Position numbers and translations under genes: made by a program. Of a stretch of DNA of 64,000 bases, positions 18,189-28,033 are shown piece by piece. Origin of the DNA: Fulvivirga maritima (GTDB lineage Bacteria > Bacteroidota > Bacteroidia > Cytophagales > Cyclobacteriaceae). The stretch is taken from NCBI RefSeq assembly GCF_021389955.1, contig NZ_CP089980.1, forward strand, positions 3,095,001-3,159,000, in the 5' to 3' direction. The notes beneath the pieces are model-generated. The model was not told the origin of the DNA and ran no database searches. It worked only from the letters and a program-made list of their open reading frames with translations. How positions within the stretch are numbered: the first letter of the stretch is position 1; each line of letters opens with the position of its first letter.

Positions 18189-18826
18189 TAATTTTTTCTT
18201 CTCCTTCTGTTGTTTGATTTGCGGTTATCATTTTTTGAAGACCTTTGGTTGTTGGTCTTGCGCTTGTTTTTATAAAGCCTTTCAAACAGATTGTCTTCCT
18301 TTACTTTCTCTAAGTCGATGTCTAGCTTACCCTTAGAAATGCTCTTCATATTCTCAAGAATAATAGCATCATCGATTACCTCATTGTTCCAGCTGCTGTA
18401 GAAGCTCTTCATCAGTTTGCCTATATAAATGATAGCCTCTTCTTTTTCCTGAGGGTCCTCTTTATCAATCGCCTGGTTAATTAAAAGCTCTATGTTTCTA
18501 CCATAGTGTTTATATTTAACATTATAGTAAACATAGTCCAGTCTCTTGGGCTTTTTATTGATTACTGATTGCTCAGGAGGAGGGAAAGGTCCGTCTATCT
18601 CCAAATCAAAATCAGCCATGATGTAAAGGTCATCCCAAAGCTTCTGGTTGGTTTCAATAGTTTCTTTAACAGAAGGAGTCACTTGTCTCATCAGCTCTAT
18701 TAGTGTAGCTGCCTTTTGAGAGCGCTCTTCTTTGTCTTCTATTGTTTTAATATACTTTACCAGCTTTTGTACATTCCTGCCGTATTCTCTAAGTATCAAA
18801 GCAGGTTGGCTTGTGTTATATTCCAT
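18188..18826 (-). CDS. DUF4290 domain-containing protein
   Basis: This 212-residue protein is characteristic of Bacteroidota. The helical N-terminal domain (LREYGRNVQKLVKYI, later YKHYGRNIELLINQAI) shows an internal YGRN repeat. The C-terminal 30 residues are a low-complexity basic tail (Lys, Arg, Asn) that might bind nucleic acid. It lies between uvrD (21 bp upstream) and murA (1-nt stop/start overlap) on one strand. The conserved neighbourhood with murA hints at a cell-envelope or growth role, but the function is unknown. Confidence 0.88.
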   Translation of the reverse strand: MEYNTSQPALILREYGRNVQKLVKYIKTIEDKEERSQKAATLIELMRQVTPSVKETIETNQKLWDDLYIMADFDLEIDGPFPPPEQSVINKKPKRLDYVYYNVKYKHYGRNIELLINQAIDKEDPQEKEEAIIYIGKLMKSFYSSWNNEVIDDAIILENMKSISKGKLDIDLEKVKEDNLFERLYKNKRKTNNQRSSKNDNRKSNNRRRRKN

Positions 18827-18847
18827 TAATTATAAGGGGATTAATCT

Positions 18848-21112
18848 CTAATTTGAGTGTATTCTTAATTTAGCAAAACTAAGTAATAAAGTTTTTTCTC
18901 CAAAGTCGTCAAAATGCACCTTGGCTTTGCGATTAGCGCCACTTTCGTCCATTTCCATCACTTTACCGTAGCCAAATTTAGGATGTTCTACCTTCATGCC
19001 TGCTTTTAGGGTGGAGGTATCACTTGGTTTAAAGTCCATCGGTGCTTTATAGTTAGACTTTCTGGTTACGGGCTGTGAAGATGTGGTTCTTTTTATACCG
19101 CTAACAAAGCTTTTGGCAAAATCTCCATTACCTTCAGAAGAAGGTCTTGATTCTACCTTAGTATGCCGTTTGCTTACTTTTATAAACGAAGGATCTATTT
19201 CATCAATAAATCGGCTAGGTTCACAGTTTTTTAATCTACCGAAACGATAGCGTGACAGAGCATATGACAAGTAGAGTTTGTGCTCAGCTCTTGTAATTGC
19301 CACATAGAAAAGACGTCTTTCTTCTTCCAGATCTGCTCTACTACTCAGCATCATTTGCGACGGGAAAAGATCCTCTTCCATACCTACAATATACACATTT
19401 TTAAACTCAAGTCCTTTGGCCATGTGTATAGTCATCATGGTGACTTTGTCATCGTCATCATCCTTGTCATTATCCACTCCGGTGATTAGCGCTATTTCTT
19501 GTAAGAAAGAGCCTAGTGATTTGTCTTCCTTTTCAGGATCATCAACAAATTCCTTTACCGCGTTGAGAAGTTCTTGAACGTTTTCATACCGGCTAAGTCC
19601 TTCTACCGTTTTATCTTCATAAAGTGCTTTAAGTATGCCAGATCCTTTGGCTATAAGATTGGCCGCTTCAAACGCATCTTTGTTTTCAATATCTATTTTG
19701 AAACGCTTAATTAAGCTAACAAAATCAATTACGGCATTAGCAACTCTGCCCGGAATGTATGAACTAATGTTAGTGAGAACATCCCAAAGACCAATGTTGT
19801 TTTCATTGGCCGCTACAATTATTTTGTCAAGGCTGGAATCACCAATACCACGCTTAGGGTAATTGATTATCCGTCTTAAAGACTGTTCGTCATTATGGTT
19901 AATAGAATACCTCAGATAAGCCATTAAGTCTTTGATCTCCTTTCTCTGGTAGAAAGAAAGACCACCCACTATTTTGTACTTAATGTTCATCCTTCTTAGG
20001 GCTTCTTCCATAGCACGTGACTGACTATTGGTTCTATAAAGGATAGCAAAATCACTATTTTTAAGATGATTTTGCATTTTCTCTTCGAAAATAGATGAGG
20101 CTACCAGCTTTCCTTCTTCGTTATCTGAAGTGGCTCGTAGTAGTTCTATTAGAGTACCTAAATCATTATCAGTCCAGACATTTTTCTTGAGCTGAGCGCG
20201 GTTTTTACTAATAATAGAGTTGGCCGCGTTTACTATGTTTTTAGTAGAACGATAGTTTTGTTCCAGCTTTATAACCCTTAAGTCAGGGTAATCTTTTTCA
20301 AAATTGAGTATGTTTTGAATATCAGCACCACGGAAGGCGTAGATACTTTGTGCATCATCACCCACCACACAAATGTTTTGACGTACGGCAGAGAGCTTTT
20401 TGGTAATGAGATACTGAGATATGTTAGTATCCTGAAACTCATCGACCATAACATAATGAAAGCGTTGCTGATATTTATTAAGCACATCCAGATGCTCTTT
20501 AAAAAGCACGTTGGTGTTAAACAGCAGGTCATCAAAGTCCATGGCTCCAGCTTTAAAGCAGCGCTCAGAGTAGGTTTTATATATTCTACCCAGCTCAGGC
20601 TTCATATTGCTTTCGTCGTCAGCTCGGTAAATTGGGTTTTTGATGTATTCTCTCCATGATATAAGGCGGTTTTTAGCTCCAGAAATACGGTTAAGTACCA
20701 CATTAGGCTTATATACCTTATCATCAAGGTTCATTTCTTTTACTATTGATTTGATGAGCTGTTTGGCATCATCAGCATCATAGATAGTGAAGTTGCTAGG
20801 GTAGCCAAGCTTATCGGCCTCAGACCTGAGTATACGCGCAAATACAGAGTGGAAAGTACCCATCCATAGGTTACGGGCATCAGTGCCTACTACCTTCTCT
20901 ATACGGTCGCGCATTTCTTTGGCGGCCTTGTTTGTAAATGTAAGTGATAATATATTAAAAGGATCAACTCCTTTTTTTTCCATCAGGTAAGCAATACGGT
21001 AAGTTAGTACTCTTGTTTTTCCCGAACCCGCACCCGCGATAATCATGGTAGGACCTTCTGTGTTTACCACGCCTTCATATTGAGGCTCGTTGAGGCTTTT
21101 TAAATAATCCAT
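18848..21112 (-). CDS. uvrD: UvrD/PcrA-type ATP-dependent DNA helicase
   Basis: This 754-residue superfamily 1A 3'-5' helicase acts in nucleotide excision and mismatch repair and in removing RecA or stalled polymerase. Motifs in order are I AGAGSGKTRVLTYR (residues 26-39), Ia LSLTFTNKAAKEM, II VDEFQDTN, III GDDAQSIYAFRGAD, IV QNYRSTKNIV, V TIHMAKGLEF and VI FYVAITRAEHKLY. The C-terminal linker and a small Tudor-like domain (GMKVEHPKFGYGKVMEMD) are as in PcrA. A good -7 element TAATTTTG (21152-21159, minus strand) lies about 40 bp before the ATG. It is the first gene of the uvrD-DUF4290-murA unit. Confidence 0.97.
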   Translation of the reverse strand: MDYLKSLNEPQYEGVVNTEGPTMIIAGAGSGKTRVLTYRIAYLMEKKGVDPFNILSLTFTNKAAKEMRDRIEKVVGTDARNLWMGTFHSVFARILRSEADKLGYPSNFTIYDADDAKQLIKSIVKEMNLDDKVYKPNVVLNRISGAKNRLISWREYIKNPIYRADDESNMKPELGRIYKTYSERCFKAGAMDFDDLLFNTNVLFKEHLDVLNKYQQRFHYVMVDEFQDTNISQYLITKKLSAVRQNICVVGDDAQSIYAFRGADIQNILNFEKDYPDLRVIKLEQNYRSTKNIVNAANSIISKNRAQLKKNVWTDNDLGTLIELLRATSDNEEGKLVASSIFEEKMQNHLKNSDFAILYRTNSQSRAMEEALRRMNIKYKIVGGLSFYQRKEIKDLMAYLRYSINHNDEQSLRRIINYPKRGIGDSSLDKIIVAANENNIGLWDVLTNISSYIPGRVANAVIDFVSLIKRFKIDIENKDAFEAANLIAKGSGILKALYEDKTVEGLSRYENVQELLNAVKEFVDDPEKEDKSLGSFLQEIALITGVDNDKDDDDDKVTMMTIHMAKGLEFKNVYIVGMEEDLFPSQMMLSSRADLEEERRLFYVAITRAEHKLYLSYALSRYRFGRLKNCEPSRFIDEIDPSFIKVSKRHTKVESRPSSEGNGDFAKSFVSGIKRTTSSQPVTRKSNYKAPMDFKPSDTSTLKAGMKVEHPKFGYGKVMEMDESGANRKAKVHFDDFGEKTLLLSFAKLRIHSN

Positions 21113-21151
21113 TCTCGAACTTTAATCCTTCCTGTTTAGATTTCCAACATC

Positions 21152-21159
21152 CAAAATTA
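21152..21159 (-). promoter_or_regulatory. Probable -7 promoter element of uvrD-DUF4290-murA
   Basis: TAATTTTG on the minus strand matches TAnnTTTG and lies about 40 bp upstream of the uvrD ATG. No TTG was found at the expected -33 position, so support is partial. Confidence 0.35.
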
Positions 21160-21334
21160 ATTGAATATAATGAGAATTTTAGAAGGAACAGCGATTAATG
21201 AGAAATTAATGTCAGAAGCAAGGGAGATCAAAGGAATATTAATATTTAAAGTGAAATATGTAATTAAATTATCTGAAATGATCTTTTTGTCTTTAATCCC
21301 TGTTTAGCAATTTTGATCAGTATAAATTTGTGAT

Positions 21335-21901
21335 ATGATAGAGCTGGATAATGTCATTTTATCAGATGACGTAAAGGAAAAATTCTTTGTTTGTAATATA
21401 GACAAGTGTAAAGGAGCTTGCTGCGTGGAGGGAGACCTGGGTGCTCCGCTAGAAGAAAGTGAACTTCAGATTTTGGATGATATCTATGAAGAGGTGAAGC
21501 CTTATCTTTCTGAGGAAGGTAAAAAGGCCATATCGGAACAAGGGAGATATATTTTAGACGATGATGATGATTTTTCTACACCTACCATAGATGGTAAAGA
21601 GTGTGCTTATGCTGTGTATGATGAAAAAGGAATTTTGAAATGCGGTATAGAGCAAGCTCAGCTAGAAGGAAAGATATCCTATAAAAAGCCGATAAGCTGC
21701 CATTTATACCCGGTTAGAATAACTAAATATGATGAGTTTGACGCACTGAATTATGATAGGTGGGATATTTGTGATGATGCCTGCACATTAGGATCTGAGT
21801 TACAGGTGCCCATTTATAAATTTGTGAAGGATGCACTCATCAGGAAGTATGGCGAAGTATGGTATGATAAGCTTGTGAAAACCATAGAGGAGGAGGGGTA
21901 A
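21335..21901 (+). CDS. DUF3109 family cysteine-rich protein
   Basis: This 188-residue protein is common in Bacteroidota. Cysteines occur in [15 protein letters not shown] near the N-terminus, in GKECAY and LKCGI, in SCHLYPVRI and in WDICDDAC. Such clustered Cys (with one His) resembles the YkgJ-type zinc/iron-chelating domain, so metal binding is likely. A short poly-Asp run (residues about 74-78) precedes [11 protein letters not shown]. The sequence TAAATTTG just before the start resembles a -7 element but is too close to the ATG unless the transcript is nearly leaderless. The biochemical function is unknown. Confidence 0.87.
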   Translation: MIELDNVILSDDVKEKFFVCNIDKCKGACCVEGDLGAPLEESELQILDDIYEEVKPYLSEEGKKAISEQGRYILDDDDDFSTPTIDGKECAYAVYDEKGILKCGIEQAQLEGKISYKKPISCHLYPVRITKYDEFDALNYDRWDICDDACTLGSELQVPIYKFVKDALIRKYGEVWYDKLVKTIEEEG

Positions 21902-21932
21902 TTATAATTGCCCTTTGGGAGGTTCTGGCTTT

Positions 21933-22584
21933 TTATGGCATATTAAAGGGCACGTAAAAGGCCAGACGAAACTCCAATATGTTATCATTGCCACCATCAC
22001 CTAATTCAGAAATGTTATCTATGTAATTGGTCATGGTATTTAATAGGCCTGCCTGAAAACCCACCCCCCATTCGTTAGGAAGGAAATAGATAGCCCCAAC
22101 CGATGTAGGAAGCATCAAAGTTAAATTGCTATAGGTCTCGTCACTATTTCGGGTATTGCTTTGATCTGAAAGGTTATTACCATCTTCATCTTTAGGGTTA
22201 AACCGAAATAACCCGATACCCTGGCTTATATAAACGATTACTTGCTCTTTTTTGATGATGTTATAATGAAGGTCATAGTTAATAAAGAGGTAGCTAGTTT
22301 TGAAGTATCTGTTCGGAGTGGCTTCCAGATTGTCATTGAGTCTAAACTGACTGTTTTCTCCTCTTACACTGCCTATTCCTAAGTTAAAATTACCATTGAA
22401 CTTCCTGTTTTTATTAAGCTGCAAGCCTATGTGAAAGAGCGCTCCATACTGATCATACTGGCTTAGGTCTCCATTATAAGCACTCATAGAAAGACCGGCA
22501 TGTAACCAAGGCGTTTTTAGCTCTTGAGCCCATACTGTGTGAATGGTTAAAACGGAAAAAAAGAAGTATTATAGTAAAACGCAT
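21933..22584 (-). pseudogene. Outer-membrane beta-barrel protein with frameshift in signal peptide
   Basis: The body (ATG at 22487 to stop 21933, 184 residues) reads as alternating amphipathic strands (LFHIGLQLN, FNGNFNLGIG, YLFINYDLHY, FRLAFYVPF) typical of small outer-membrane barrels. The same frame continues upstream as TVWAQELKTPWLHAGLS, a signal-peptide cleavage region with mature N-terminus, but then meets a stop. An ATG at 22584 starts MRFTIILLF in another frame. Deleting one base from the seven-A run at 22556-22562 joins the two into a perfect signal peptide. So the gene is broken by a single-base homopolymer insertion, or it is phase-variable, or the sequence has an error. The function of the family is unknown. 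Confidence 0.8.
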
Positions 22585-22625
22585 ATCTTTCTAGTCTAAG
22601 TTAAAGGTATTGCGAAAATTCAGCT

Positions 22626-22664
22626 AAAAAAATAAAAGCCCTGACAATTACTTACCAGGGCTTT
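22626..22664 (-). terminator. Terminator of the DUF177-to-accC operon
   Basis: Minus-strand arms (AAAGCCCTG and CAGGGCTTT, 9 bp) with a 12-nt loop are followed by a U-rich tail (TTTTATTTTTTT type). It lies about 20 bp after the accC stop. Confidence 0.85.
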
Positions 22665-22685
22665 AGAATATAGTAAAATAAACTT

Positions 22686-24029
22686 TTATATATCAGAGAA
22701 ATCGAATGTTTCCAAGAATTTAGTAGTGAATTTACCACTTTGGAAACCTTCATCATCCATTAATTTCAGATGGAAAGGAATGGTAGTTTTAATACCTTCA
22801 ATTACAAATTCGCTCAATGCTCTCTTCATTCTGGTCATCACTTCTTCTCTTGATTGGCCACTTACAATAAGCTTAGCTATCATAGAGTCATAGTTAGGAG
22901 GGATGGTATAGCCTGCATACACATGACTATCTACTCTCACACCATGACCACCAGGCATATGTAGGTTAGTGATTTTTCCAGGAGAAGGTCTGAAACCGTT
23001 TCTAGGGTCTTCAGCATTAATCCTACACTCCATAGAGTAAAGATTAGGGAAGTAGTTTTTACCTGAAATTTCCACTCCGGCAGCTACTTTTATTTGTTCT
23101 TTAATAAGATCAAAGTCAGTAACCTCTTCCGTAATAGGGTGTTCTACCTGAATACGAGTGTTCATTTCCATGAAATAAAAATCTCCATTCTTATCTACCA
23201 GGAATTCTACTGTACCGGCACCTTCATATTTAATGGCCTCAGCTCCTTTAATGGCAGCCTTACCCATTTTCTCTCTAAGCTTTTGACTTACTACAGGAGA
23301 AGGTGTTTCTTCTACTAGTTTCTGGTGTCTTCTTTGTATAGAGCAATCTCTTTCTGATAAGTGACATACTCTTCCGTTTTTATCACCAACCACTTGTATT
23401 TCTATATGGCGCGGCTCTTCCACAAATTTTTCCAGATACAAACCATCGTTACCAAAGGCAGCTCCGGCTTCTTGTCTGGCATCATCCCAGGCTTTTTTAA
23501 ATTCACTTGGGTTGTTTACTATACGCATACCTCTACCACCACCACCGGCAGTAGCTTTTAGTATTACGGGATACTTTATTTTTTCAGCTATCTTGAGCCC
23601 TTCCTCCATATTCTTAAGGAGGCCGTCAGATCCAGGGATGGTAGGTACTCCGGCTTTTTTCATAGTATCTTTAGCCGTAGCTTTATCTCCCATCTGGTTG
23701 ATCATTTCGGGGGAAGCTCCAATAAACTTAATATTATATTCCCTGCATACAGCGCTAAATTCTGCATTCTCAGAAAGAAATCCGTAACCAGGGTGTATGG
23801 CATCGGCATTAGTAATTTCTGCCGCTGCTATGAGGTTGGGTATATTCAGGTATGATTCACTGCTGGGAGCTTTTCCTATGCAGACTGCCTCATCAGCAAA
23901 CCTAACATGAAGACTATCCTTATCAGCTAAGGAATAAACAGCCACGGTTTTGATATTCATTTCGCGGCAGGTTCTGATAATCCTTAGTGCTATTTCTCCT
24001 CTATTAGCAATTAATATTTTTTTAAACAC
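22686..24029 (-). CDS. accC: Acetyl-CoA carboxylase, biotin carboxylase subunit
   Basis: This 447-residue ATP-grasp enzyme carboxylates the biotin on AccB for malonyl-CoA synthesis. It starts [16 protein letters not shown] from a GTG codon. The preATP-grasp domain spans residues 1-110. The ATP-binding glycine loop is [12 protein letters not shown], catalytic residues appear in [14 protein letters not shown] and [11 protein letters not shown], and the C-terminal domain ends near residue 445. Length matches E. coli AccC (449). It is last in the operon, 68 bp after accB, with a stable hairpin in the gap. AccA/AccD are not in the window. Confidence 0.98.
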   Translation of the reverse strand: MFKKILIANRGEIALRIIRTCREMNIKTVAVYSLADKDSLHVRFADEAVCIGKAPSSESYLNIPNLIAAAEITNADAIHPGYGFLSENAEFSAVCREYNIKFIGASPEMINQMGDKATAKDTMKKAGVPTIPGSDGLLKNMEEGLKIAEKIKYPVILKATAGGGGRGMRIVNNPSEFKKAWDDARQEAGAAFGNDGLYLEKFVEEPRHIEIQVVGDKNGRVCHLSERDCSIQRRHQKLVEETPSPVVSQKLREKMGKAAIKGAEAIKYEGAGTVEFLVDKNGDFYFMEMNTRIQVEHPITEEVTDFDLIKEQIKVAAGVEISGKNYFPNLYSMECRINAEDPRNGFRPSPGKITNLHMPGGHGVRVDSHVYAGYTIPPNYDSMIAKLIVSGQSREEVMTRMKRALSEFVIEGIKTTIPFHLKLMDDEGFQSGKFTTKFLETFDFSDI

Positions 24030-24066
24030 GTTCGTTGATTTTAGTGCTAAATATCTTATTAAAACG

Positions 24067-24088
24067 AATCCCGAAATAATTCGGGATT
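24067..24088. other. Intra-operon hairpin between accB and accC
   Basis: AATCCCGAA (24067-24075) and TTCGGGATT (24080-24088) form a perfect 9-bp stem with loop ATAA. On the coding (minus) strand it is followed only by a short CGTTTT, so it is at best a partial terminator. It could be an RNA-processing or stability element setting the accB:accC ratio. Confidence 0.5.
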
Positions 24089-24097
24089 AAATTCTAT

Positions 24098-24580
24098 TTA
24101 AGAAGGATCTACCAGGAACAAGACCTGATCAAATTCTACAGGTGAAGCATTTTCTACCATTACTTTTACAATAGTACCTGATACTTCAGATTCTATTTCG
24201 TTGAAAAGCTTCATGGCTTCTATAATACATACCGGCTGTCCTTGTTCAATCTTGTCGCCAACAGCTACAAATGGAGGAGAATCAGGGTTAGCTGATCTGT
24301 AGAAAGTACCTATCATTGGTGACTTCACTTCTACGTAGTTATTTGAAGGTTCCTGGGGCTTAGGTGATTCAGAAGCTTCAGTAGTAGGAGCAGTAGGAGC
24401 CTGAGTAGGTACAGAAACAGCTGGAGTCTGGCTTACCACTGGTGCACTTTCTACAAACTTAGTTTGTACTTCGGCATCGCGTTTTACAGAAAGCTTCAGC
24501 TCTTCCGTTTCAATGTTTACTTCATTGAGTCCTGATTTCGAGATGAAATCTATTAGGTCTCTTATCTCTTTAGTTTTCAT
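24098..24580 (-). CDS. accB: Acetyl-CoA carboxylase, biotin carboxyl carrier protein
   Basis: This 160-residue carrier has a short N-terminal helical region (1-40), a flexible Pro/Ala/Thr-rich linker (45-80), and the C-terminal biotinyl domain with the biotinylation motif EAMKLFNE (Lys124). It shuttles CO2 between AccC and the carboxyltransferase. It sits 26 bp after efp and before accC. The biotin it needs may be supplied by BioB, encoded at 45289 in this window. Confidence 0.97.
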   Translation of the reverse strand: MKTKEIRDLIDFISKSGLNEVNIETEELKLSVKRDAEVQTKFVESAPVVSQTPAVSVPTQAPTAPTTEASESPKPQEPSNNYVEVKSPMIGTFYRSANPDSPPFVAVGDKIEQGQPVCIIEAMKLFNEIESEVSGTIVKVMVENASPVEFDQVLFLVDPS

Positions 24581-24606
24581 TTAAGAAACAATTTTAATTT
24601 AAAACC

Positions 24607-25173
24607 TTATTCTTTTACTCGCTCAGAGTACGAATTAGTACGAGTATCAATTTTTATTTTGTCACCTTCATTTATAAACAAAGGAACCTGAATCTCAGCG
24701 CCTGTTTCCAGGGTGGCTGGTTTGGAAGCATTAGTTGCTGTATCTCCTTTGATGCCAGGCTCAGTGTAAGTGATGGTTAACTCTACAAAAGCGGGTAACT
24801 CTGACCCAATTATTTTCTCTTCTTCAGCGTGAAACAGCACATCTATTTCCTGGCCATCTTTTAATAAACCAGGGTTCTCCATCAAATGTTCTTCAACCAC
24901 TACCTGCTCAAAGGTGGTGCTATCCATAAAATGATAGCCTAAATCATCTTTGTATATAAACTGGTGAGGTCTTCTTTCTATCCTCGCTGTAGTAATTTTA
25001 TGACCTGCTGAAAAGGTGTTTTCTACCACTTTTCCGGTGGTAAGACTCTTTAATTTGGTTCTTACAAAAGCAGGACCTTTACCTGGTTTTACGTGTTGAA
25101 ATTCAACGATGGTATAAAGGTCGTTGTTATACTCTAAGCATAAACCATTTTTAAAGTCGGCCGTTGTTGCCAT
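24607..25173 (-). CDS. efp: Translation elongation factor P
   Basis: This 188-residue factor relieves ribosome stalling at polyproline. It has the three-barrel KOW/OB architecture. The modifiable tip loop reads HVKPGKGPAFVR with Lys32, the position lysylated or otherwise modified in other bacteria. No EpmA/EpmB modification genes lie nearby. The C-terminal motif TRTNSYSERVKE is close to the usual efp ending. It lies 48 bp after fabH and 26 bp before accB in the fatty-acid operon, a placement common in Bacteroidota. Confidence 0.98.
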   Translation of the reverse strand: MATTADFKNGLCLEYNNDLYTIVEFQHVKPGKGPAFVRTKLKSLTTGKVVENTFSAGHKITTARIERRPHQFIYKDDLGYHFMDSTTFEQVVVEEHLMENPGLLKDGQEIDVLFHAEEEKIIGSELPAFVELTITYTEPGIKGDTATNASKPATLETGAEIQVPLFINEGDKIKIDTRTNSYSERVKE

Positions 25174-25221
25174 AAATTAAATATTTTAAGTCAAATTAAT
25201 GAATAAAAATTAATATCTAAA

Positions 25222-26220
25222 CTATTTTGGATCGTAAGCCCACTTTAAATAGATAGAACCCCAGGTAAATCCACCACCAAAAGCGGCTAAAACCAGGTTA
25301 TCACCTTTTTTAAGTTGAGACTCATAATCCCATAATAATAATGGAATAGTACCACCTGTAGTATTACCATATTTTTGGATGTTCATCATCACTTTGTCTT
25401 CGGTAATACCCATACGGTTGGCCGTAGCATCTATAATACGCTTGTTAGCTTGGTGAGCTACCAGCCAGTCTACCTCTTCAGATGTGAGGTTATTTCTTTC
25501 CATTATTTTGGCAGCATAGTCAGCCATGTTGGTTACTGCAAATTTAAATACAGTAGCACCATCCTGCCTTACATAGTGTTCTTCAGCATTTACTGTATCT
25601 ACAGTAGTAGGGTAGCGGCTTCCGCCAGCTTTCATATTAAGAAATTCTACTCCCGCTCCATCAGTTTTATGGATTGCATCTATAACACCATTGCCTTCTT
25701 CATTAGGCTCAAGCATAACAGCACCAGCACCATCACCAAAGATGATACAAGTAGTACGGTCTTTATAATCTATGATAGAAGACATTTTGTCTCCACCTAC
25801 TACAATTACTTTTTTGTAATGCCCGCTTTCTATAAACTGAGCCGCAGTAGTAAGGGCATAAATAAAGCCCGAACAAGCCGCACCAATGTCATAACTAAAT
25901 GCATTGACAGCGCCTACTTCTGCAGAAATAATGTTAGCAGTGGCAGGGAACACCATGTCAGGTGTTACAGTAGCACAGATAAGAAGCTCTACGTCTTCTG
26001 GGTTTGTGCCTGTTTTTTCAAGAAGTCCTTTTACGGCAGCGGCTCCCATTACTGAGGTACCTTTACCTTCACCTTTAAGGATTCTTCTTTCTTTTATACC
26101 AGTACGGGTGGTAATCCATTCATCACTAGTATCAACCATTGTTTCAAGCTCCTGGTTCGTGAGAATGTAATCGGGTACGTAACCATGAACTCCCGTAATA
26201 GCGGCTTTAATGTTAGCCAT
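25222..26220 (-). CDS. fabH: 3-oxoacyl-ACP synthase III
   Basis: This 332-residue thiolase-fold enzyme condenses acetyl-CoA (or a branched starter) with malonyl-ACP to begin fatty acid synthesis. The catalytic triad is visible: Cys116 in GAACSGF, His in [10 protein letters not shown] and Asn in [12 protein letters not shown]-terminal features include [14 protein letters not shown]. Length is standard. It is 14 bp downstream of plsX in the order plsX-fabH, as in many bacteria. Branched-chain starter preference is plausible for this phylum but cannot be read directly. Confidence 0.97.
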   Translation of the reverse strand: MANIKAAITGVHGYVPDYILTNQELETMVDTSDEWITTRTGIKERRILKGEGKGTSVMGAAAVKGLLEKTGTNPEDVELLICATVTPDMVFPATANIISAEVGAVNAFSYDIGAACSGFIYALTTAAQFIESGHYKKVIVVGGDKMSSIIDYKDRTTCIIFGDGAGAVMLEPNEEGNGVIDAIHKTDGAGVEFLNMKAGGSRYPTTVDTVNAEEHYVRQDGATVFKFAVTNMADYAAKIMERNNLTSEEVDWLVAHQANKRIIDATANRMGITEDKVMMNIQKYGNTTGGTIPLLLWDYESQLKKGDNLVLAAFGGGFTWGSIYLKWAYDPK

Positions 26221-26234
26221 AATTTCAAATATAT

Positions 26235-27176
26235 TTAATCTCCTAAGTGGTCCTTAATTTTCAAATGAATGTTGGTCTCCGCCATTTTTATAGCGAGAAG
26301 GGTCATGTTTTTTATCGCTTCAGCGCTGGATACTCCATGTCCTATCACTACGTTGCCGTTAATACCTAAGATAGGGCTACCGCCTATGGCTTCATAGTTG
26401 AACCTGTCAAAATACTCATCAGTGATATCTCGTTTATGAAGCAGGTCAAAGAAAGTTTCAGCCATTTTCAAAATAACATTACCGGTAAAGCCATCACAGA
26501 CTATTACATCGGCCTTGTCATTGAAAAGGTCTCGACCTTCAATATTGCCAATAAAATTAAATCTTTTGCTGAGTTTAAACAGTTGGTATGCTGCCTGGGT
26601 AAGGAGGGTTCCTTTTTGCTCTTCTTCTCCTAAGTTCATAAGACCAACTTTAGGATCATCGATTTCCAGTACATGCTTGGCGTATAGAGAACCTATTTCA
26701 CCAAATTGATATAAAACATCAGGCTTGCAATCGGCATTGGCACCAACATCCATGATTACGCCAAAACCACCTGATTCTTTTGGTACAAATCCGGCTATTC
26801 CGGGTCTAATAATCCCTTCAATAGCTTTTATTGTAAACATAGCACCTACGTGCATGGCACCGGTGTTACCTGCACTACAAAAGGCATTTACTGCGCCTGA
26901 TTTGAGCAATCCGTAACCGACAGGAATGCTGGCAGTAGGTTTTTGAGAGAGTGCCTTGGTAGGGTGCTCACCCATTTCTATCACCTCATCAGCATGAAAA
27001 ACTTCTATGCTGGGGCTAGTAACATCGTATTCTTTCAGCTTAGCTTTTAGTAAGTCTTCTTGGCCTACTAATACGATCTTAATATCGTCCGAAATCTCTT
27101 GTGAGGCTAACTTTGCTCCTAATACAGTACAGTCAGGAGCAAAGTCGCCACCCATTGCATCTAATGCAATCTTCAC
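26235..27176 (-). CDS. plsX: Phosphate acyltransferase PlsX
   Basis: PlsX makes acyl-phosphate from acyl-ACP for PlsY, an entry to phospholipid synthesis. The hallmark N-terminus [13 protein letters not shown] and internal motifs [20 protein letters not shown] and [12 protein letters not shown] are present, with about 313 residues. The frame opens at a TTG (27182), but the GTG at 27176 gives the canonical [11 protein letters not shown] start and is preferred, leaving 11 bp after rpmF. The rpmF-plsX-fabH order is widely conserved. PlsY is not in the window. Confidence 0.96.
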   Translation of the reverse strand: MKIALDAMGGDFAPDCTVLGAKLASQEISDDIKIVLVGQEDLLKAKLKEYDVTSPSIEVFHADEVIEMGEHPTKALSQKPTASIPVGYGLLKSGAVNAFCSAGNTGAMHVGAMFTIKAIEGIIRPGIAGFVPKESGGFGVIMDVGANADCKPDVLYQFGEIGSLYAKHVLEIDDPKVGLMNLGEEEQKGTLLTQAAYQLFKLSKRFNFIGNIEGRDLFNDKADVIVCDGFTGNVILKMAETFFDLLHKRDITDEYFDRFNYEAIGGSPILGINGNVVIGHGVSSAEAIKNMTLLAIKMAETNIHLKIKDHLGD

Positions 27177-27187
27177 AAGCAATGCGA

Positions 27188-27379
27188 TTAAGCCAGAACT
27201 TCTTTCTCCATTACCACTTTACCTTTGTAGTAAAGTTTTCCTTCGTGCCAAAAAGCACGGTGAGGCAAATGGAATTCACCCGTAGTAGGGCATACTGCCA
27301 GGTGCTTAGCTTCGGCTTTATAATGAGTCCTTCTCTTGTCTCTTCTCGTTTTTGACGTCTTTCTTTTAGGATGAGCCAT
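27188..27379 (-). CDS. rpmF: 50S ribosomal protein L32
   Basis: This 63-residue protein of the large ribosomal subunit has the N-terminal [17 protein letters not shown], a rich basic tail. The zinc ribbon of the C+ form is mostly lost. Only one Cys (Cys30, [15 protein letters not shown]) remains where four Cys would bind zinc, so this is a zinc-independent C- form. It lies between the DUF177 gene and plsX in the usual order. Confidence 0.97.
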   Translation of the reverse strand: MAHPKRKTSKTRRDKRRTHYKAEAKHLAVCPTTGEFHLPHRAFWHEGKLYYKGKVVMEKEVLA

Positions 27380-27406
27380 TTCTAAATTTATTTAATTACT
27401 ATATTC

Positions 27407-27934
27407 TTATTTCAATTTTTTTAATTTCTGCCATCTAGGATCAATCTCTTCGTTTTGATCGTCGTCAGCATCAGGCAAAGTTTCTGATGTATATATTATG
27501 TCATCAGACTCTTCTTCTTCATTATACCTGGGGTGCAGCTTTTTCATAGGTACTGAGATCATAATGAACTCATATATGAACTGCGCCAGGTTTACCCGCT
27601 GTCTGTCTCTGGGGATGATCATGATTTCTTCACTGATCTCTTCTTCCTCATCGCCAAACTTTAATATTATCTCATTATCTGTATTGATGGGGTAATCAAA
27701 TAAGTCAAGACTTCGATCACATTCCAACTCTACAGTTACTTCAATATGGGTATTCAGTTTAATGAAAGTCTCTGTTTTTTCCATCAGAACTTTCACCTCG
27801 CCGTTTCCTTTTTCTATTAAGCTTTCAGGAAAAGCGTCGAAGAACTTGTTACCAATTTGAAACTGGTAATTATGATCGCCACTTTTAAGCTTAAAAACAT
27901 CTATATTGAAATTATCTAGCTCGCTTCTAGCCAT
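27407..27934 (-). CDS. DUF177 (YceD-like) protein
   Basis: This protein of about 175 residues sits directly before rpmF, as YceD/DUF177 proteins do across bacteria, where they are linked to 23S rRNA or L32 function. The core LNTHIEVTVELECDRSLDLF is the family's conserved strand-Cys region. An acidic C-terminal part follows. The open frame begins at TTG (27943), but the ATG at 27934 (MARSELDNF) is better: it fits a leader of about 13 nt after the -7 element at 27954-27961. It is first in the seven-gene operon ending at accC. Confidence 0.9.
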   Translation of the reverse strand: MARSELDNFNIDVFKLKSGDHNYQFQIGNKFFDAFPESLIEKGNGEVKVLMEKTETFIKLNTHIEVTVELECDRSLDLFDYPINTDNEIILKFGDEEEEISEEIMIIPRDRQRVNLAQFIYEFIMISVPMKKLHPRYNEEEESDDIIYTSETLPDADDDQNEEIDPRWQKLKKLK

Positions 27935-27953
27935 TCTCACCAATTTAAGGATG

Positions 27954-27961
27954 CAAATGTA
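27954..27961 (-). promoter_or_regulatory. Probable -7 promoter element of the DUF177-rpmF-plsX-fabH-efp-accBC operon
   Basis: TACATTTG on the minus strand fits TAnnTTTG. Transcription would begin a few bases downstream, giving a very short leader to the ATG at 27934. No clear TTG is seen at -33. Confidence 0.4.
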
Positions 27962-28033
27962 GAAGATATTTCTGATTAGAAAAAGAACTAAAAAGTTTTT
28001 CTAACGGAGAGTGAGGGTTAAGGTTGCAATTGG

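Noticed and set aside
21909-21952. 8-bp stem TGCCCTTT/AAAGGGCA as terminator between DUF3109 and the barrel gene
   Set aside because: The loop is 28 nt, no U-run follows on either strand, and it reaches into the coding end of the barrel gene.
25375-26055. 226-codon plus-strand frame
   Set aside because: It is antisense to fabH with Ser/Tyr/Phe-rich low-quality sequence, a shadow of the real gene.
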